Part shown: positions 33,743 to 42,050 of the stretch, one piece after another
How positions within the stretch are numbered: position 1 is the stretch's first letter
How the letters are laid out: each line of letters begins with the position of its first letter
Assembly (NCBI GenBank): GCA_015231925.1
Contig: JADGAQ010000007.1
Coordinates: forward strand, 1-55,018
Direction: 5' to 3'
DNA length: 55,018 nucleotides
From: Magnetococcales bacterium
Lineage (GTDB): Bacteria; Pseudomonadota; Magnetococcia; Magnetococcales; JADGAQ01
The notes under the pieces: generated by a model
Told to the model about the DNA's origin: nothing
Seen by the model: the letters and a program-made list of their open reading frames with translations, nothing else
The model's database searches: none
Position numbers and translations under genes: made by a program

Positions 33743-34845
33743 AACTGCCTGATTTCATTCAAGATGATGCTCTCAACGGGCTGCGCAAAAAGATGGGAGC
33801 ACCTTTGGGCGACTTTAGCTTGATAGCCGAAAAGGGATTCGTCTTGACTTGCGATGAGATTATTCGTCTGACGACTCAAGGTATCGAAATACCAATATCA
33901 GAGGTAAAAGTTCTGCCAGATGGTACGATAGCCTACAAAAATAGTAGAATAATTATTTATATTCGTGATATCGTTAGTTTCAATAATAACAATCGTGGAT
34001 TGCCGAAATTTCACATTGCAAACTGCGACACGCTGGAAAAAATGAGGTCCAATGATCGATTTGAACGGTATGTGGTTTCTACCAGAGAAGATGGTTTGTT
34101 TGTCATTAATGTAGTGCAGTCGAATGGAATGCCCATTCACCGGGAAGAACGGCTTTTGGTTTGCCAGAATTGCTTAACGCGATTGAACTGGGAAAGATTC
34201 GGATTTGGAATGAATAAAGCTGCACGCCTCGACTTTGTAAGGCGTTTCAGTATAGCGAAGTTCTTTGAACGCTATAAAAAGACATTCATATTAGATACTC
34301 CTGCGAGTACGGACAAAGACGCTCCGATCAACAATTACCCTAATGATTTTTATGATATTGCTGAAAGAATAAAAAGGGTCAGAGGGTACTGCTGTGAAAA
34401 GTGTAAAATTAATTTAATAAAACACCAAAGGTATTTGCATGCTCATCACAAAAATGGGCAAAAAAATGATTCGCGTCCCGAGAACATCGCTGTCTTGTGT
34501 GTTGCCTGTCATGCAGAGGAATTTGGGCATGCTCATATTAAGAATGCTCCTTATTATAACGATTTCTTAATAATGCGCGAATCCAAACCAATGAAAAAAA
34601 TTGCCCCCATATCATCTGGAAATGGTAATTCACCTGCTCTCGTGCAATCTGCCAAGTTTGTTGGTTGGGAAAGAGCTGCTCGGGAAATAGCTAATACCCA
34701 CGGATTGTCAGTTGAGGATTCTAGGGGTGCCGGTGGTAATTTCTGGGTTTATTTAAATTCTTCCGATCATCCAGCTTCAGATAATCTTAAAAGTATTGGG
34801 TTTAGCTACTCAGAAAAGCGTGAAGGGTTCTGGCGTAAGGAATAG
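33739..34845 (+). CDS. zorE: HNH endonuclease, ZorE-like effector of type II Zorya
   Basis: A 368-residue protein. Residues 218-257 are an HNH/zinc-finger nuclease: CCEKC (218-222), HAHH (234-237), Asn249 and CVAC (254-257). A second CxxC pair sits at 142-145 (CQNC). Type II Zorya is defined as ZorA, ZorB and ZorE, the last being an HNH nuclease, so context makes this the effector that cuts invading DNA. The start is GTG 33739 with GGAGG seven bases upstream and four-base overlap with zorB. The C-terminal 35 residues look like a small extra domain. The frame ends 16 bases before the point where the DUF5615 remnant resumes on the other strand. Confidence 0.8.
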   Translation: MKLPDFIQDDALNGLRKKMGAPLGDFSLIAEKGFVLTCDEIIRLTTQGIEIPISEVKVLPDGTIAYKNSRIIIYIRDIVSFNNNNRGLPKFHIANCDTLEKMRSNDRFERYVVSTREDGLFVINVVQSNGMPIHREERLLVCQNCLTRLNWERFGFGMNKAARLDFVRRFSIAKFFERYKKTFILDTPASTDKDAPINNYPNDFYDIAERIKRVRGYCCEKCKINLIKHQRYLHAHHKNGQKNDSRPENIAVLCVACHAEEFGHAHIKNAPYYNDFLIMRESKPMKKIAPISSGNGNSPALVQSAKFVGWERAAREIANTHGLSVEDSRGAGGNFWVYLNSSDHPASDNLKSIGFSYSEKREGFWRKE

Positions 34846-34861
34846 GTATAGCCAAAGGTAC

Positions 34862-34996
34862 TGAAGCATAATCCCAGACGGCGAAATCGGAAGTTCCCGC
34901 CAAACCGAGGCCCAGCAGGTGGTCGGCTCTGTGTCCAAGACTGGAGAGCAGACTGGCCAGGGTTACAGGCAGTTGAGTATCCACCAGAAAATACAC
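34862..34996 (-). pseudogene. DUF5615 PIN-like toxin, truncated at the Zorya boundary
   Basis: From a GTG at 34996, about 45 codons match the start of DUF5615 toxins (FLVDTQLPVTLASLLSSLGH, then LGLAGTSDFAVWDYA). After VWDYAS the open frame continues antisense through the 3' end of zorE to 34802 with no family likeness; the normal protein is roughly twice as long and holds more catalytic acidic residues there. It lies one base after the DUF433 gene, the usual antitoxin-toxin order. The break near 34861 therefore marks the right edge of the Zorya insertion. Confidence 0.7.
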
Positions 34997-34997
34997 C

Positions 34998-35222
34998 TCA
35001 CGCCACGCTCAGAATGGGATAGTCAATCTGCCGGGTGGCGTATTCCAGGGCGGCAACGATATCCTCCGCTTCCAGATAGGGATAATCCGCCAGGATCTCC
35101 TCGGCGGACATGCCGGAGGCCAGCATCTCCAGAATATCCTTGACTCGTATCCGCAGGCCCCGAAGGCACGGACGCCCGCCGCATTGCCCCGGATCGGCGG
35201 TGATGCGATGCAATGGGCTCAT
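34998..35222 (-). CDS. DUF433-family antitoxin
   Basis: A 74-residue protein with the family core CGGRPCLRGLRIRVKDILEM followed by MSAEEILADYPYL, a helix-turn-helix-like fold that pairs with DUF5615 (VapC-like) toxins. Its start overlaps the stop of the upstream GT2 gene (ATGA), so it is transcribed and probably translated as the end of the LPS core operon. The partner toxin next door is truncated, so the antitoxin may be left without a target. Confidence 0.8.
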   Translation of the reverse strand: MSPLHRITADPGQCGGRPCLRGLRIRVKDILEMLASGMSAEEILADYPYLEAEDIVAALEYATRQIDYPILSVA

Positions 35223-35995
35223 GAGTCACCCTCTCGTTTGGCGTTCCATTCCCGCTCCAACACCTTGGCATACTTCACAAAGGTATTCAAGCAGCCCAGG
35301 CCGATGTGGATCAGGCCGGGGATGCCGTCGCGCAGTCCCTGGCGCAACAGGGCGAACTTGATGAAACGCACCAGCGGACTCAGCAGCAGATGATGCCAGC
35401 GGCAGCGGAAGCCCTTTTCAAAGAGAATCCCCGCCTGCAGGCTGGTGTAGCGGTTCTGTTTGTCCAGGTAGGTGGCGATGCCCTGTTCCGATTCGTGCAG
35501 CAGATCCCCCTTCAATACGCCGACGGCAACCCCGGCCTCGGGTTGCACGAACTCGTGTACCGGGTGGCTGGTCCACTGGGCCTTTTGGCGATGGAACAGA
35601 CGCAGATTGTAGTCGGGATACCCCTCGCCGTGATAAAGCCAGCGCCCCAGAAAACGGTTGCGGCGCGGGAAGCGGTAGGCCTGGAAACGGGGATTGTCCA
35701 GGGCGTCGAGGATGGCCCGACGCAACTCGGGGGAGACCCGTTCGTCGCTGTCGAGACACAACACCCAATCGTGGCGGGCCAGGCTCACGGCCAAGTGTTT
35801 CTGGGGACCGAAACCCAGCCAGGGGTGTTGCTCCACCCGACAGCCGAAACGCTGCGCGATCTCCAGGGTCGGATCCCGACTGCCGGAATCGACCAGGAGA
35901 ATCTCATCGACGAAATCGAGGCTCTCCAGGCAGGGGGGCAATACCGTGGCAGCGTTTTGGCAGATGATGACCGCCGAAAGCGGGGGCCGGGTCAT
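35219..35995 (-). CDS. GT2-family LPS core glycosyltransferase (WaaE/KdtX-like)
   Basis: A 258-residue GT-A fold enzyme. LSAVIICQNAATVLPPCLES is the nucleotide-sugar N-terminus, VDEILLVDSGSRDPT the second binding segment, and CLDSDERVSPEL carries the metal-binding DxD-type motif. HEGYPDYNLRLFHR-like text near residue 140 (GEGYPDYNLRLF) is typical of WaaE/KdtX, which adds a beta-glucose to heptose I. The ATG at 35995 overlaps the upstream waaC stop. The function as an inner-core glucosyltransferase is likely; the exact sugar is inferred from the family. Confidence 0.8.
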   Translation of the reverse strand: MTRPPLSAVIICQNAATVLPPCLESLDFVDEILLVDSGSRDPTLEIAQRFGCRVEQHPWLGFGPQKHLAVSLARHDWVLCLDSDERVSPELRRAILDALDNPRFQAYRFPRRNRFLGRWLYHGEGYPDYNLRLFHRQKAQWTSHPVHEFVQPEAGVAVGVLKGDLLHESEQGIATYLDKQNRYTSLQAGILFEKGFRCRWHHLLLSPLVRFIKFALLRQGLRDGIPGLIHIGLGCLNTFVKYAKVLEREWNAKREGDS

Positions 35996-37023
35996 CGACA
36001 GACCCCCTTGAGGGCGCGCAATACCTGATCCGGCGAAACGGAGCGGAAACAGGGGGGATGCAGCGGACCCGAAACCGGCAGGGGACAGCGGCGCAACATG
36101 CACGGCGCGCAATCAAGGCTGGATTGGAGATGAATCTGGCGGTTTCCGGGCAGACCGGAGTAAGCCGGATTGGTGGCCCCGAACAGGGTGACCGCCGGAA
36201 CCGAAAGGCAGGTGGCCAGATGAGCCAGACCCGAATCGAGGCCCACCACCCCCACCGCCCGGACCATCAGCGCCGCCAACTGGCCGACGGAGAGAGGCGG
36301 CAAAACCACCGCACCCGTTCCGGCGGCCTCCCGCAGGCGATGGGCCCGTGCCTCTTCTTCCGCATTGCCCCGTGGCAACAGCACCCGCCAACCCTCGACC
36401 GTACAGCGTCGGGCCAGTTCCCCCCAGAAGGGTTCCGGCCAGAGTTTGCTGCTCCAGGCGGTGCCGTGCAACAGCATCACGAAGGGCTGATCGACCGGCA
36501 GGGGCGCTTCGGGCAGACGATTGGCATCCAGGCCGAATACCGGGGGCGTCGCGGGGAGGGCATAGTCGCCCGCTCCGGCCAGAAGGCGTCGCAACCGCAG
36601 CACCACATGATCCTCTGCCCGACACGCCACCCGATGGCGGTAAAACGGCAATGCCAGCCGCTCCCGAACCCAGGATTCATCGGGGCCCCAGCGGTTAATG
36701 CCACGGGCCAGACGGGCCAGCAGCGCGCTCTTCAACAAGCCTTGGGCATCGACGATGCAATCAAAGGGCTCTTGCCGCAAAGCCTGCAAAAAGCGGGAGG
36801 GGGCGCCGTGGCGCAAACTTTCCCAGGGGGTGCGACGCCACTGGCGCAAGGGAATTTCCACCACCCGATCCACCCCCGGATGCCAGCGGGGGATATCGGC
36901 GTAGGCGGGTTCGCACAGCCAGGTGAGATGGGCATCGGGATGGGCCCGGCGAAAATCGCTGACTGCGGGCAGACAGTGCAGCAGATCCCCCATGGAGGAG
37001 ATCTTGACCAGCAGCAGCCGCAC
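35992..37023 (-). CDS. waaC: LPS heptosyltransferase I
   Basis: A 343-residue GT9 enzyme that adds the first L-glycero-D-manno-heptose to Kdo. VRLLLVKISSMGDLLHCLPA is the WaaC N-terminus, LLHGTAWSSKLWPEPFW the central acceptor/donor block with the Lys-x-Trp-Pro of WaaC, and VGLDSGLAHLATCL the donor motif. The start is a GTG at 37023, two bases after the lpxL stop, with GGAG upstream; the longer ATG reading would run deep into lpxL. It lies between lpxL and a GT2 gene in the core operon. Confidence 0.88.
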   Translation of the reverse strand: MRLLLVKISSMGDLLHCLPAVSDFRRAHPDAHLTWLCEPAYADIPRWHPGVDRVVEIPLRQWRRTPWESLRHGAPSRFLQALRQEPFDCIVDAQGLLKSALLARLARGINRWGPDESWVRERLALPFYRHRVACRAEDHVVLRLRRLLAGAGDYALPATPPVFGLDANRLPEAPLPVDQPFVMLLHGTAWSSKLWPEPFWGELARRCTVEGWRVLLPRGNAEEEARAHRLREAAGTGAVVLPPLSVGQLAALMVRAVGVVGLDSGLAHLATCLSVPAVTLFGATNPAYSGLPGNRQIHLQSSLDCAPCMLRRCPLPVSGPLHPPCFRSVSPDQVLRALKGVCR

Positions 37024-37025
37024 CG

Positions 37026-37994
37026 TCAGGACTCCAGCAGACGCCGCACCCGGGGATGCAGCGGCAGGGGTGGGGTGGTGCGTTCCCGCAGCAAGGCCTC
37101 CACCGGATCCTTGCGGGTCAGATGGCGACCGTCGGGACGGGAGCGCCAGCGTCCGTGCAGCCAATTGTACTGTTCGGCGTATTCGACGATCCAGGGGGTG
37201 AAGGCCTCTTGAATGCGGGCGGTGAAGGCGTGTTCCTCCTCTTCACCCGCCTGTTTTTCGGGCGGCTCCAGAATTTCTCCCACCTTGAGACAGGCCTCTC
37301 CGGGGGCTTCGCGCACGCAGACCAGAGGGACCACCGGGGCTTGAAAACGCATGGCCAGCCGGGCGGGACCCGCAGGGCAGAGGGCGGGCACCCCCAGAAA
37401 CGGGGCCACGATGCCGCCTTCGCGGGTGTTGATGTCCACCATCAGTCCCAGCACCTGCTTTTTCAACAAGGCCGTCACGATGGCGCGGGGTTCGCGCCGG
37501 GGAATCCAGGTGCAGCCGTAGGGTTGGCGCAGTTCCGTGAAGAGAGCCTCCGCCAGGGGATTGTTGGCGTGGCGATAGACCGTGGCCAAAGGCAGACCCA
37601 GGGTGGACCCCACATGGCGCAGCCCCGGTTCCCAACTGCCCAGATGCACGGCGCAGGCCACGACGCCCCGTCCACGGGCGTGGGCGGCCAGCAGATGCTC
37701 CGCGCCTTCGTCGCGAACCCGGATGTCGGTGACGCGCACCCCCTCCAGATGGCTCAGAAAGATGTTTTCCACCGCCAGCGCGGCCAGCCGGGAATAGCCC
37801 TCTCCGGTAAGACCGTTTCCGAAGATCAACTGCGGATTGGTCCTGGCCCAATGCCATTCCGAGCGCAGCAGCAGGGAACTGAGGCGGGCCAGGCGACGGG
37901 TGCGGGCGAAGGCCGACTCCAGGCTGCCCCGTTGCAGCCAGGCGATGGCGTTGGAGAGAAACAGCCCCTCCAGACGGTGGCGAAGGGTTGTCAT
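37026..37994 (-). CDS. lpxL: Lipid A late acyltransferase (LpxL/HtrB family)
   Basis: A 322-residue member of the lysophospholipid acyltransferase superfamily that transfers a secondary acyl chain to Kdo2-lipid IVA at the inner membrane. The H-x4-E catalytic motif is HLGSWE (His117, Glu122). YRHANNPLAEALF and MVDINTREGGIVAPFLG are further family blocks. A hydrophobic N-terminal anchor is only weakly suggested. The ATG at 37994 overlaps the waaF stop (ATGA). LpxL, LpxM and LpxP cannot be separated from sequence alone, so the symbol is a family-level choice. Confidence 0.85.
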   Translation of the reverse strand: MTTLRHRLEGLFLSNAIAWLQRGSLESAFARTRRLARLSSLLLRSEWHWARTNPQLIFGNGLTGEGYSRLAALAVENIFLSHLEGVRVTDIRVRDEGAEHLLAAHARGRGVVACAVHLGSWEPGLRHVGSTLGLPLATVYRHANNPLAEALFTELRQPYGCTWIPRREPRAIVTALLKKQVLGLMVDINTREGGIVAPFLGVPALCPAGPARLAMRFQAPVVPLVCVREAPGEACLKVGEILEPPEKQAGEEEEHAFTARIQEAFTPWIVEYAEQYNWLHGRWRSRPDGRHLTRKDPVEALLRERTTPPLPLHPRVRRLLES

Positions 37995-39019
37995 GGCGCC
38001 TGCTCCATCACCTGTTCCGGGGTGATCTCCCGCAGACAGCGCAGATGTTGTTCCGGGCACCGGCGTTTGAAACAGGGGCTGCAGGGCAACTGCCGCCACA
38101 GGATGACGGCGTTATCGCTCAGGGGTGGGGTATGGCGGGGATCGGAGGAGCCGAAAAGGGCGATGACCCGACCGGGGAGCGCGGCGGCCACATGCATGAG
38201 ACCGGAGTCGTTGCTGACGGTACAGTGGGCCAAAGAGAGCAGGCAGACCGCCTCGTCGAGGGTGGTGGTTCCGGCCAGGTTGACCGCGGGTAGACCGATC
38301 CCCGTGGCGATGTCCCGCCCCAGCGGTTCTTCCTTGGCGGAGCCGAAGATCAGGGGTTGCAGACCGCGCTCCACGGCCAGACGGCCAAAGGTGATCCAAT
38401 GGTCCGTGGGCCACTGCTTGGCCGGGCCGTACTCCGCGCCGGGGCACAGGGCCAGAAGAGGGGAGTCCGCCCGAAGGGCGATGCCGAAGCGTTGCGCCAC
38501 GCTTTCCGCAAGATCCCGCTCCACCTGCAGCCGGGGTTGGGGCAGGGGAGAGGGCAGCGGGTGAGCGGAGGGCAGGGCCAGGGCCACGAAGCGGTCGATG
38601 GTGCGGGGCAGACGTTTGGCATCCAGCAGACGCCAGTCGTTGAGCAGTCCCAGACGGGCCTCCCCCAGAAAGCCGCTGCGTTGCGGAATGGCCGCCACCC
38701 AGGGGGGAATGGCCGATTTGAAGGAGCGGGGCAGTACGATGGCGCGGCGATAGTGTTCCCCGGCCAGTTGTTGGCCCAATTGCCAGCGTTTGCGCAGTCC
38801 CGCTTCGCCGTGGGCCACCTCCAGGGGGTGAACGCGGCGAATCTCCGGCATGAAGCGCAACAGACCCAGGCTCCAGGGCGGGGCCACCACATCGATGGGT
38901 TCGTCGGCATCCTGCTGTTTCAATTGGCGGAACAGCCCCTGGGCCAGCATCATGTCGCCCACCCAGGAAGGTCCGACCACCACCACGCCTCGGGGCGCGG
39001 TCTGACCGAGGTCAGCCAT
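37991..39019 (-). CDS. waaF: LPS heptosyltransferase II
   Basis: A 342-residue GT9 enzyme adding the second heptose. VVVGPSWVGDMMLAQGLF is the typical WaaF N-terminus, LALCPGAEYGPAKQWP the central motif, VSNDSGLMHVAAAL the donor motif, and ALFGSSDPRHTPP the WaaF version of the FGxTxP block. The start overlaps the 3' end of hldD by eight bases. It stands between the ADP-heptose epimerase and lpxL, matching the role in early core assembly. Confidence 0.92.
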   Translation of the reverse strand: MADLGQTAPRGVVVVGPSWVGDMMLAQGLFRQLKQQDADEPIDVVAPPWSLGLLRFMPEIRRVHPLEVAHGEAGLRKRWQLGQQLAGEHYRRAIVLPRSFKSAIPPWVAAIPQRSGFLGEARLGLLNDWRLLDAKRLPRTIDRFVALALPSAHPLPSPLPQPRLQVERDLAESVAQRFGIALRADSPLLALCPGAEYGPAKQWPTDHWITFGRLAVERGLQPLIFGSAKEEPLGRDIATGIGLPAVNLAGTTTLDEAVCLLSLAHCTVSNDSGLMHVAAALPGRVIALFGSSDPRHTPPLSDNAVILWRQLPCSPCFKRRCPEQHLRCLREITPEQVMEQAP

Positions 39020-39968
39020 CTTCTTTTTGCAAAACCTCGAAGTAGCGGTCGATGCCCTCTTCCAGACTCAGGAAGGGTTGGCTGTAACCCGTCTCCCGCA
39101 GGCGGCGCATGTCGGCCTGGGTGAAGTTCTGGTACTTCTCCCGCAGGCCGTCCGGCATGGGGACGTATTGGATGGCGCCCCGGCCCAGACGCCGGATCCA
39201 GTGGTTGGCGATGTCGTTGAAGGCGCGGGCCTGGCCGGTGCCGCAGTTGAAGACGCCCTGACGCGGTGCGCCACGGGCCAGAAAGAGGTTGACCGAGACC
39301 ACGTCGTCCACATGGATGAAATCCCGCAGTTGGCCACCGTTTTCGTAACCGCCGCCGCCTTCGAAGAGTCGGGCTCCGGAGGTATCTTTCAATTGCCGGT
39401 AAAGCTGATAGACCTGGGAGGCCATGTGCCCCTTGTGGTGCCGCTCCCTCGGGCCGTAGACGTTGAAATAGCGCAAGCCCGCCACGGTGGAGGTGAGCCG
39501 GGGGAAATAACGCATCACGTAACGGTCGAAGGCCAGTTTGGAATAGCCGTAGACGTTGAGGGGGGCCTCGTTTTCCGGCTCTTCGGCAAAACGGGTGCTG
39601 GAGCCGTAGGTGGCGGCGCTGGAGGCGTAGACGAAGGGAATCTTGTGGTTGACCGCTTCGTGGAAGAGGATTTTGGAGTAGGTGAAGTTGTTGTCCATCA
39701 TGTAGCGGCCATTGTACTCCATGGTGTTGGAGCAGGCCCCCTGGTGGAAAATCGCCTCGACGCGCATCCGCTCGAAGAGCTTGTTTTCCACCTTTTGGCG
39801 GAACTCCACCTTGTCCATGTAGTCGGCGTAGAAGAGATCCCGCAGATTGAGGAACTTGCTGGCGGTTTCCAGATTGTCCACCACCAGGATGTCGGTGATG
39901 CCTTCCCGGTTCAGGGCGGCGACGATGTTGGAGCCGATGAACCCGGCGCCTCCGGTGACGATGTACAT
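39012..39968 (-). CDS. hldD: ADP-L-glycero-D-manno-heptose 6-epimerase
   Basis: Last step of ADP-heptose synthesis: epimerises ADP-D-glycero- to ADP-L-glycero-D-manno-heptose. A 318-residue short-chain dehydrogenase-like enzyme. VTGGAGFIGSN is the NADP-binding loop, and Tyr140 and Lys144 (YGYSK) are the catalytic pair at the same numbers as in the E. coli enzyme. FHQGACSNT near residue 75 and RYFNVYGPRE near 170 are HldD-specific. GAGGAG about nine bases upstream supports ATG 39968. It is 23 bases downstream of hldE. Confidence 0.95.
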   Translation of the reverse strand: MYIVTGGAGFIGSNIVAALNREGITDILVVDNLETASKFLNLRDLFYADYMDKVEFRQKVENKLFERMRVEAIFHQGACSNTMEYNGRYMMDNNFTYSKILFHEAVNHKIPFVYASSAATYGSSTRFAEEPENEAPLNVYGYSKLAFDRYVMRYFPRLTSTVAGLRYFNVYGPRERHHKGHMASQVYQLYRQLKDTSGARLFEGGGGYENGGQLRDFIHVDDVVSVNLFLARGAPRQGVFNCGTGQARAFNDIANHWIRRLGRGAIQYVPMPDGLREKYQNFTQADMRRLRETGYSQPFLSLEEGIDRYFEVLQKEDG

Positions 39969-39991
39969 GGTTTGGCTCTCCTCGATGTGCG

Positions 39992-41479
39992 CTATTCGGC
40001 GTCTTCCCGGATTTCGGCCACGATGCGGGAGGTGGAGCGCCCCGCCACCAGCGGCACCAGGGCCACCCGGCCCCCCCAGGATTTGACTTCGTTGCCGCCG
40101 ACCACCTGGTCTTCCCGATAGTCCGCCCCCTTGGCGAGGAGGTCGGGTTCCAGGGCGCGGATCAGGGTCAAGGGGGTATCCTCGTCGAAGAGGATGACCA
40201 GATCCACGGCGGCCATGGCGGCCAGCACGCGGGCTCGGTCCTCTTCCCGGATGATGGGCCGCCGGGGGCCTTTCAGGCGGGAGACGGAGTTGTCGGTGTT
40301 GAGCCCAACCACCAGGCGGTGGCCCAGGTTGCGGGCCGCTTCCAGATAGGTGACGTGGCCGGCGTGCAACAGATCGAAGCAGCCGTTGGTGAAGACCACC
40401 GTCTCCTTGCGGGCTTTCCAGGCGGCGACCCGGCTGCGGGCCGTTTCCAGGGAGCAGATCTTGTCCGACTGGTCCAGGGCCTGGGCGGAGACCACGGCTT
40501 CCAGCAGTTCATGGGCGGCGATGGGGTAGGTGCCCACCTTGCCCACTACCACACCGGCGGCCAGATTGGCCAGGTTCAGGGCGTCCAGCCGGGGCAGACC
40601 GCAGGCCAGACAGGCCCCCAGAACCGCGATGACCGTATCCCCCGCGCCGGAGACATCGAAAACCTCCCGGGCCACGGCGGGCAGCCGGGTGGTGTGGGGA
40701 CCGCCGTCCACCAGGGCGATGCCCAGTTCGCTCAGGGTCACGGCCAGGAAATCGACCCGAATGTGCTGCCGCAGGCCCTCTCCGGCCTGCAGCAGGTTGT
40801 CCAGGTCGCCGATGGGGGCGGGAATGGCGGTGGCCAGTTCCAGCCGGTTGGGACACAGCACCGTGGCGCCGCTGTATTTGACGAAATCGACGCCTTTGGG
40901 ATCCACCAGAACCGGAATACCCAGCCGGCGTCCGGCGGAGATCACCGCCTGGCAGAGGCCGGGGGTCAGGACACCCTTGTTGTAGTCCGACAGAATGATG
41001 GCTCCCGGCGGATCGGCCTCCTCCAAACGGGCCAGAAGGTGTTCCGTCAGGGTTTGCACCGCCTCCGGGGGCGGGTGATCCGCCTCTTCCCGATCCAGGC
41101 GCAACATCTGTTGATGCCCCCCGATGATGCGGGTCTTGGTGCTGGTGGGGCGTTGCGGCAGGGCCAGGACGGAGCGGGTGTCGCAGCCCGCTTCCGTCAG
41201 CAGGGTGAGCAGACGCCGGCCGTCGGCATCCTCGCCCACCAGTCCGGCGATCAATGGACGCATACCCAGACGGGCCAGGTTGAGGACTACGTTGGCGGCC
41301 CCGCCGCAGCGGTCGCACTCCCGGTCCCAGCGCACCACCGGAACGGGGGCCTCCGGGGAGATGCGGCTGACCGAGCCCCAGATGTAGCGATCCAGCATCA
41401 AATCGCCCACTACCAGGATGGGTTTGCCGTCAAAGCGGTTTTCGATCAACTGCAGGATGGGAGTCCTATCGGTGAACAT
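39992..41479 (-). CDS. hldE: Bifunctional heptose-7-phosphate kinase / heptose-1-phosphate adenylyltransferase
   Basis: A 495-residue fusion. Residues about 1-330 are a PfkB-type sugar kinase (VVGDLMLDRYIWG at the start, and FDVSGAGDTVIAVLG with the catalytic Asp). Residues about 355-495 are a cytidylyltransferase-like domain (FTNGCFDLLHAGHVTYLEAA with the HxGH motif). Both halves look intact. The start ATG lies 14 bases inside the end of gmhA. It supplies ADP-D-glycero-beta-D-manno-heptose once GmhB has removed the 7-phosphate. Confidence 0.95.
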   Translation of the reverse strand: MFTDRTPILQLIENRFDGKPILVVGDLMLDRYIWGSVSRISPEAPVPVVRWDRECDRCGGAANVVLNLARLGMRPLIAGLVGEDADGRRLLTLLTEAGCDTRSVLALPQRPTSTKTRIIGGHQQMLRLDREEADHPPPEAVQTLTEHLLARLEEADPPGAIILSDYNKGVLTPGLCQAVISAGRRLGIPVLVDPKGVDFVKYSGATVLCPNRLELATAIPAPIGDLDNLLQAGEGLRQHIRVDFLAVTLSELGIALVDGGPHTTRLPAVAREVFDVSGAGDTVIAVLGACLACGLPRLDALNLANLAAGVVVGKVGTYPIAAHELLEAVVSAQALDQSDKICSLETARSRVAAWKARKETVVFTNGCFDLLHAGHVTYLEAARNLGHRLVVGLNTDNSVSRLKGPRRPIIREEDRARVLAAMAAVDLVILFDEDTPLTLIRALEPDLLAKGADYREDQVVGGNEVKSWGGRVALVPLVAGRSTSRIVAEIREDAE

Positions 41480-42050
41480 GGTTTTCTCCCGCCATCATGG
41501 CCTCTTCCACCCAGTCGCACAGGATGTGGCCGATGAGGATATGGGCCTCCTGGATGCGGGCGGTGGTGCGGCAGGGGATGGTCAGGCAGAGATCGGCGAT
41601 CTCCTGCAGCCTGCCGCCGGCGTTTCCGGAAAAGGCTGCGGTGAAAGCCCCGATCTCCCGTGCCTGCAACAGGGCGTTGACCACGTTGGGACTGTTGCCG
41701 GAGGTGGAGATGCCCACCACCAGATCTTCGGGACGGCAGAGGGCTTCCACCTGGCGGGAAAAGAGTCGTTCGTAGCCGTAATCATTGCCGACGGCGGTCA
41801 GAATCGAGGTATCGGTGGTCAGGGCAATGGAGGGCAGCCCCTTGCGTTCCCGGGCGAAACGTCCCACCAGTTCGGCGGCCAGATGCTGGCTGTCGGCGGC
41901 GCTGCCGCCGTTGCCCATCCAGAGGATCTTGCCTCCGGCCTGCAGGCAGCGGGTCATGGCCTCGGCCAGTTGTTGAATCCGGGGCGCCAGGGGCACGAGG
42001 GCAGCCACGGTGGCCTGGTGCTCCTGAATGGTCCTTTCGATGTCGATCAA
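41466..42050 (-). CDS. gmhA: Sedoheptulose 7-phosphate isomerase
   Basis: First step of heptose synthesis. A 194-residue SIS-domain protein with WMGNGGSAADSQHLAAELVG, GISTSGNSPNVVNALL and the metal/substrate segment QEAHILIGHILCDW. The start is a TTG at 42050, chosen because GGGAGG lies about six bases upstream and the gmhB stop overlaps it (TTGA); no ATG occurs before the conserved region. Upstream in-frame sequence is the shadow of gmhB. Confidence 0.92.
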   Translation of the reverse strand: MIDIERTIQEHQATVAALVPLAPRIQQLAEAMTRCLQAGGKILWMGNGGSAADSQHLAAELVGRFARERKGLPSIALTTDTSILTAVGNDYGYERLFSRQVEALCRPEDLVVGISTSGNSPNVVNALLQAREIGAFTAAFSGNAGGRLQEIADLCLTIPCRTTARIQEAHILIGHILCDWVEEAMMAGENHVHR

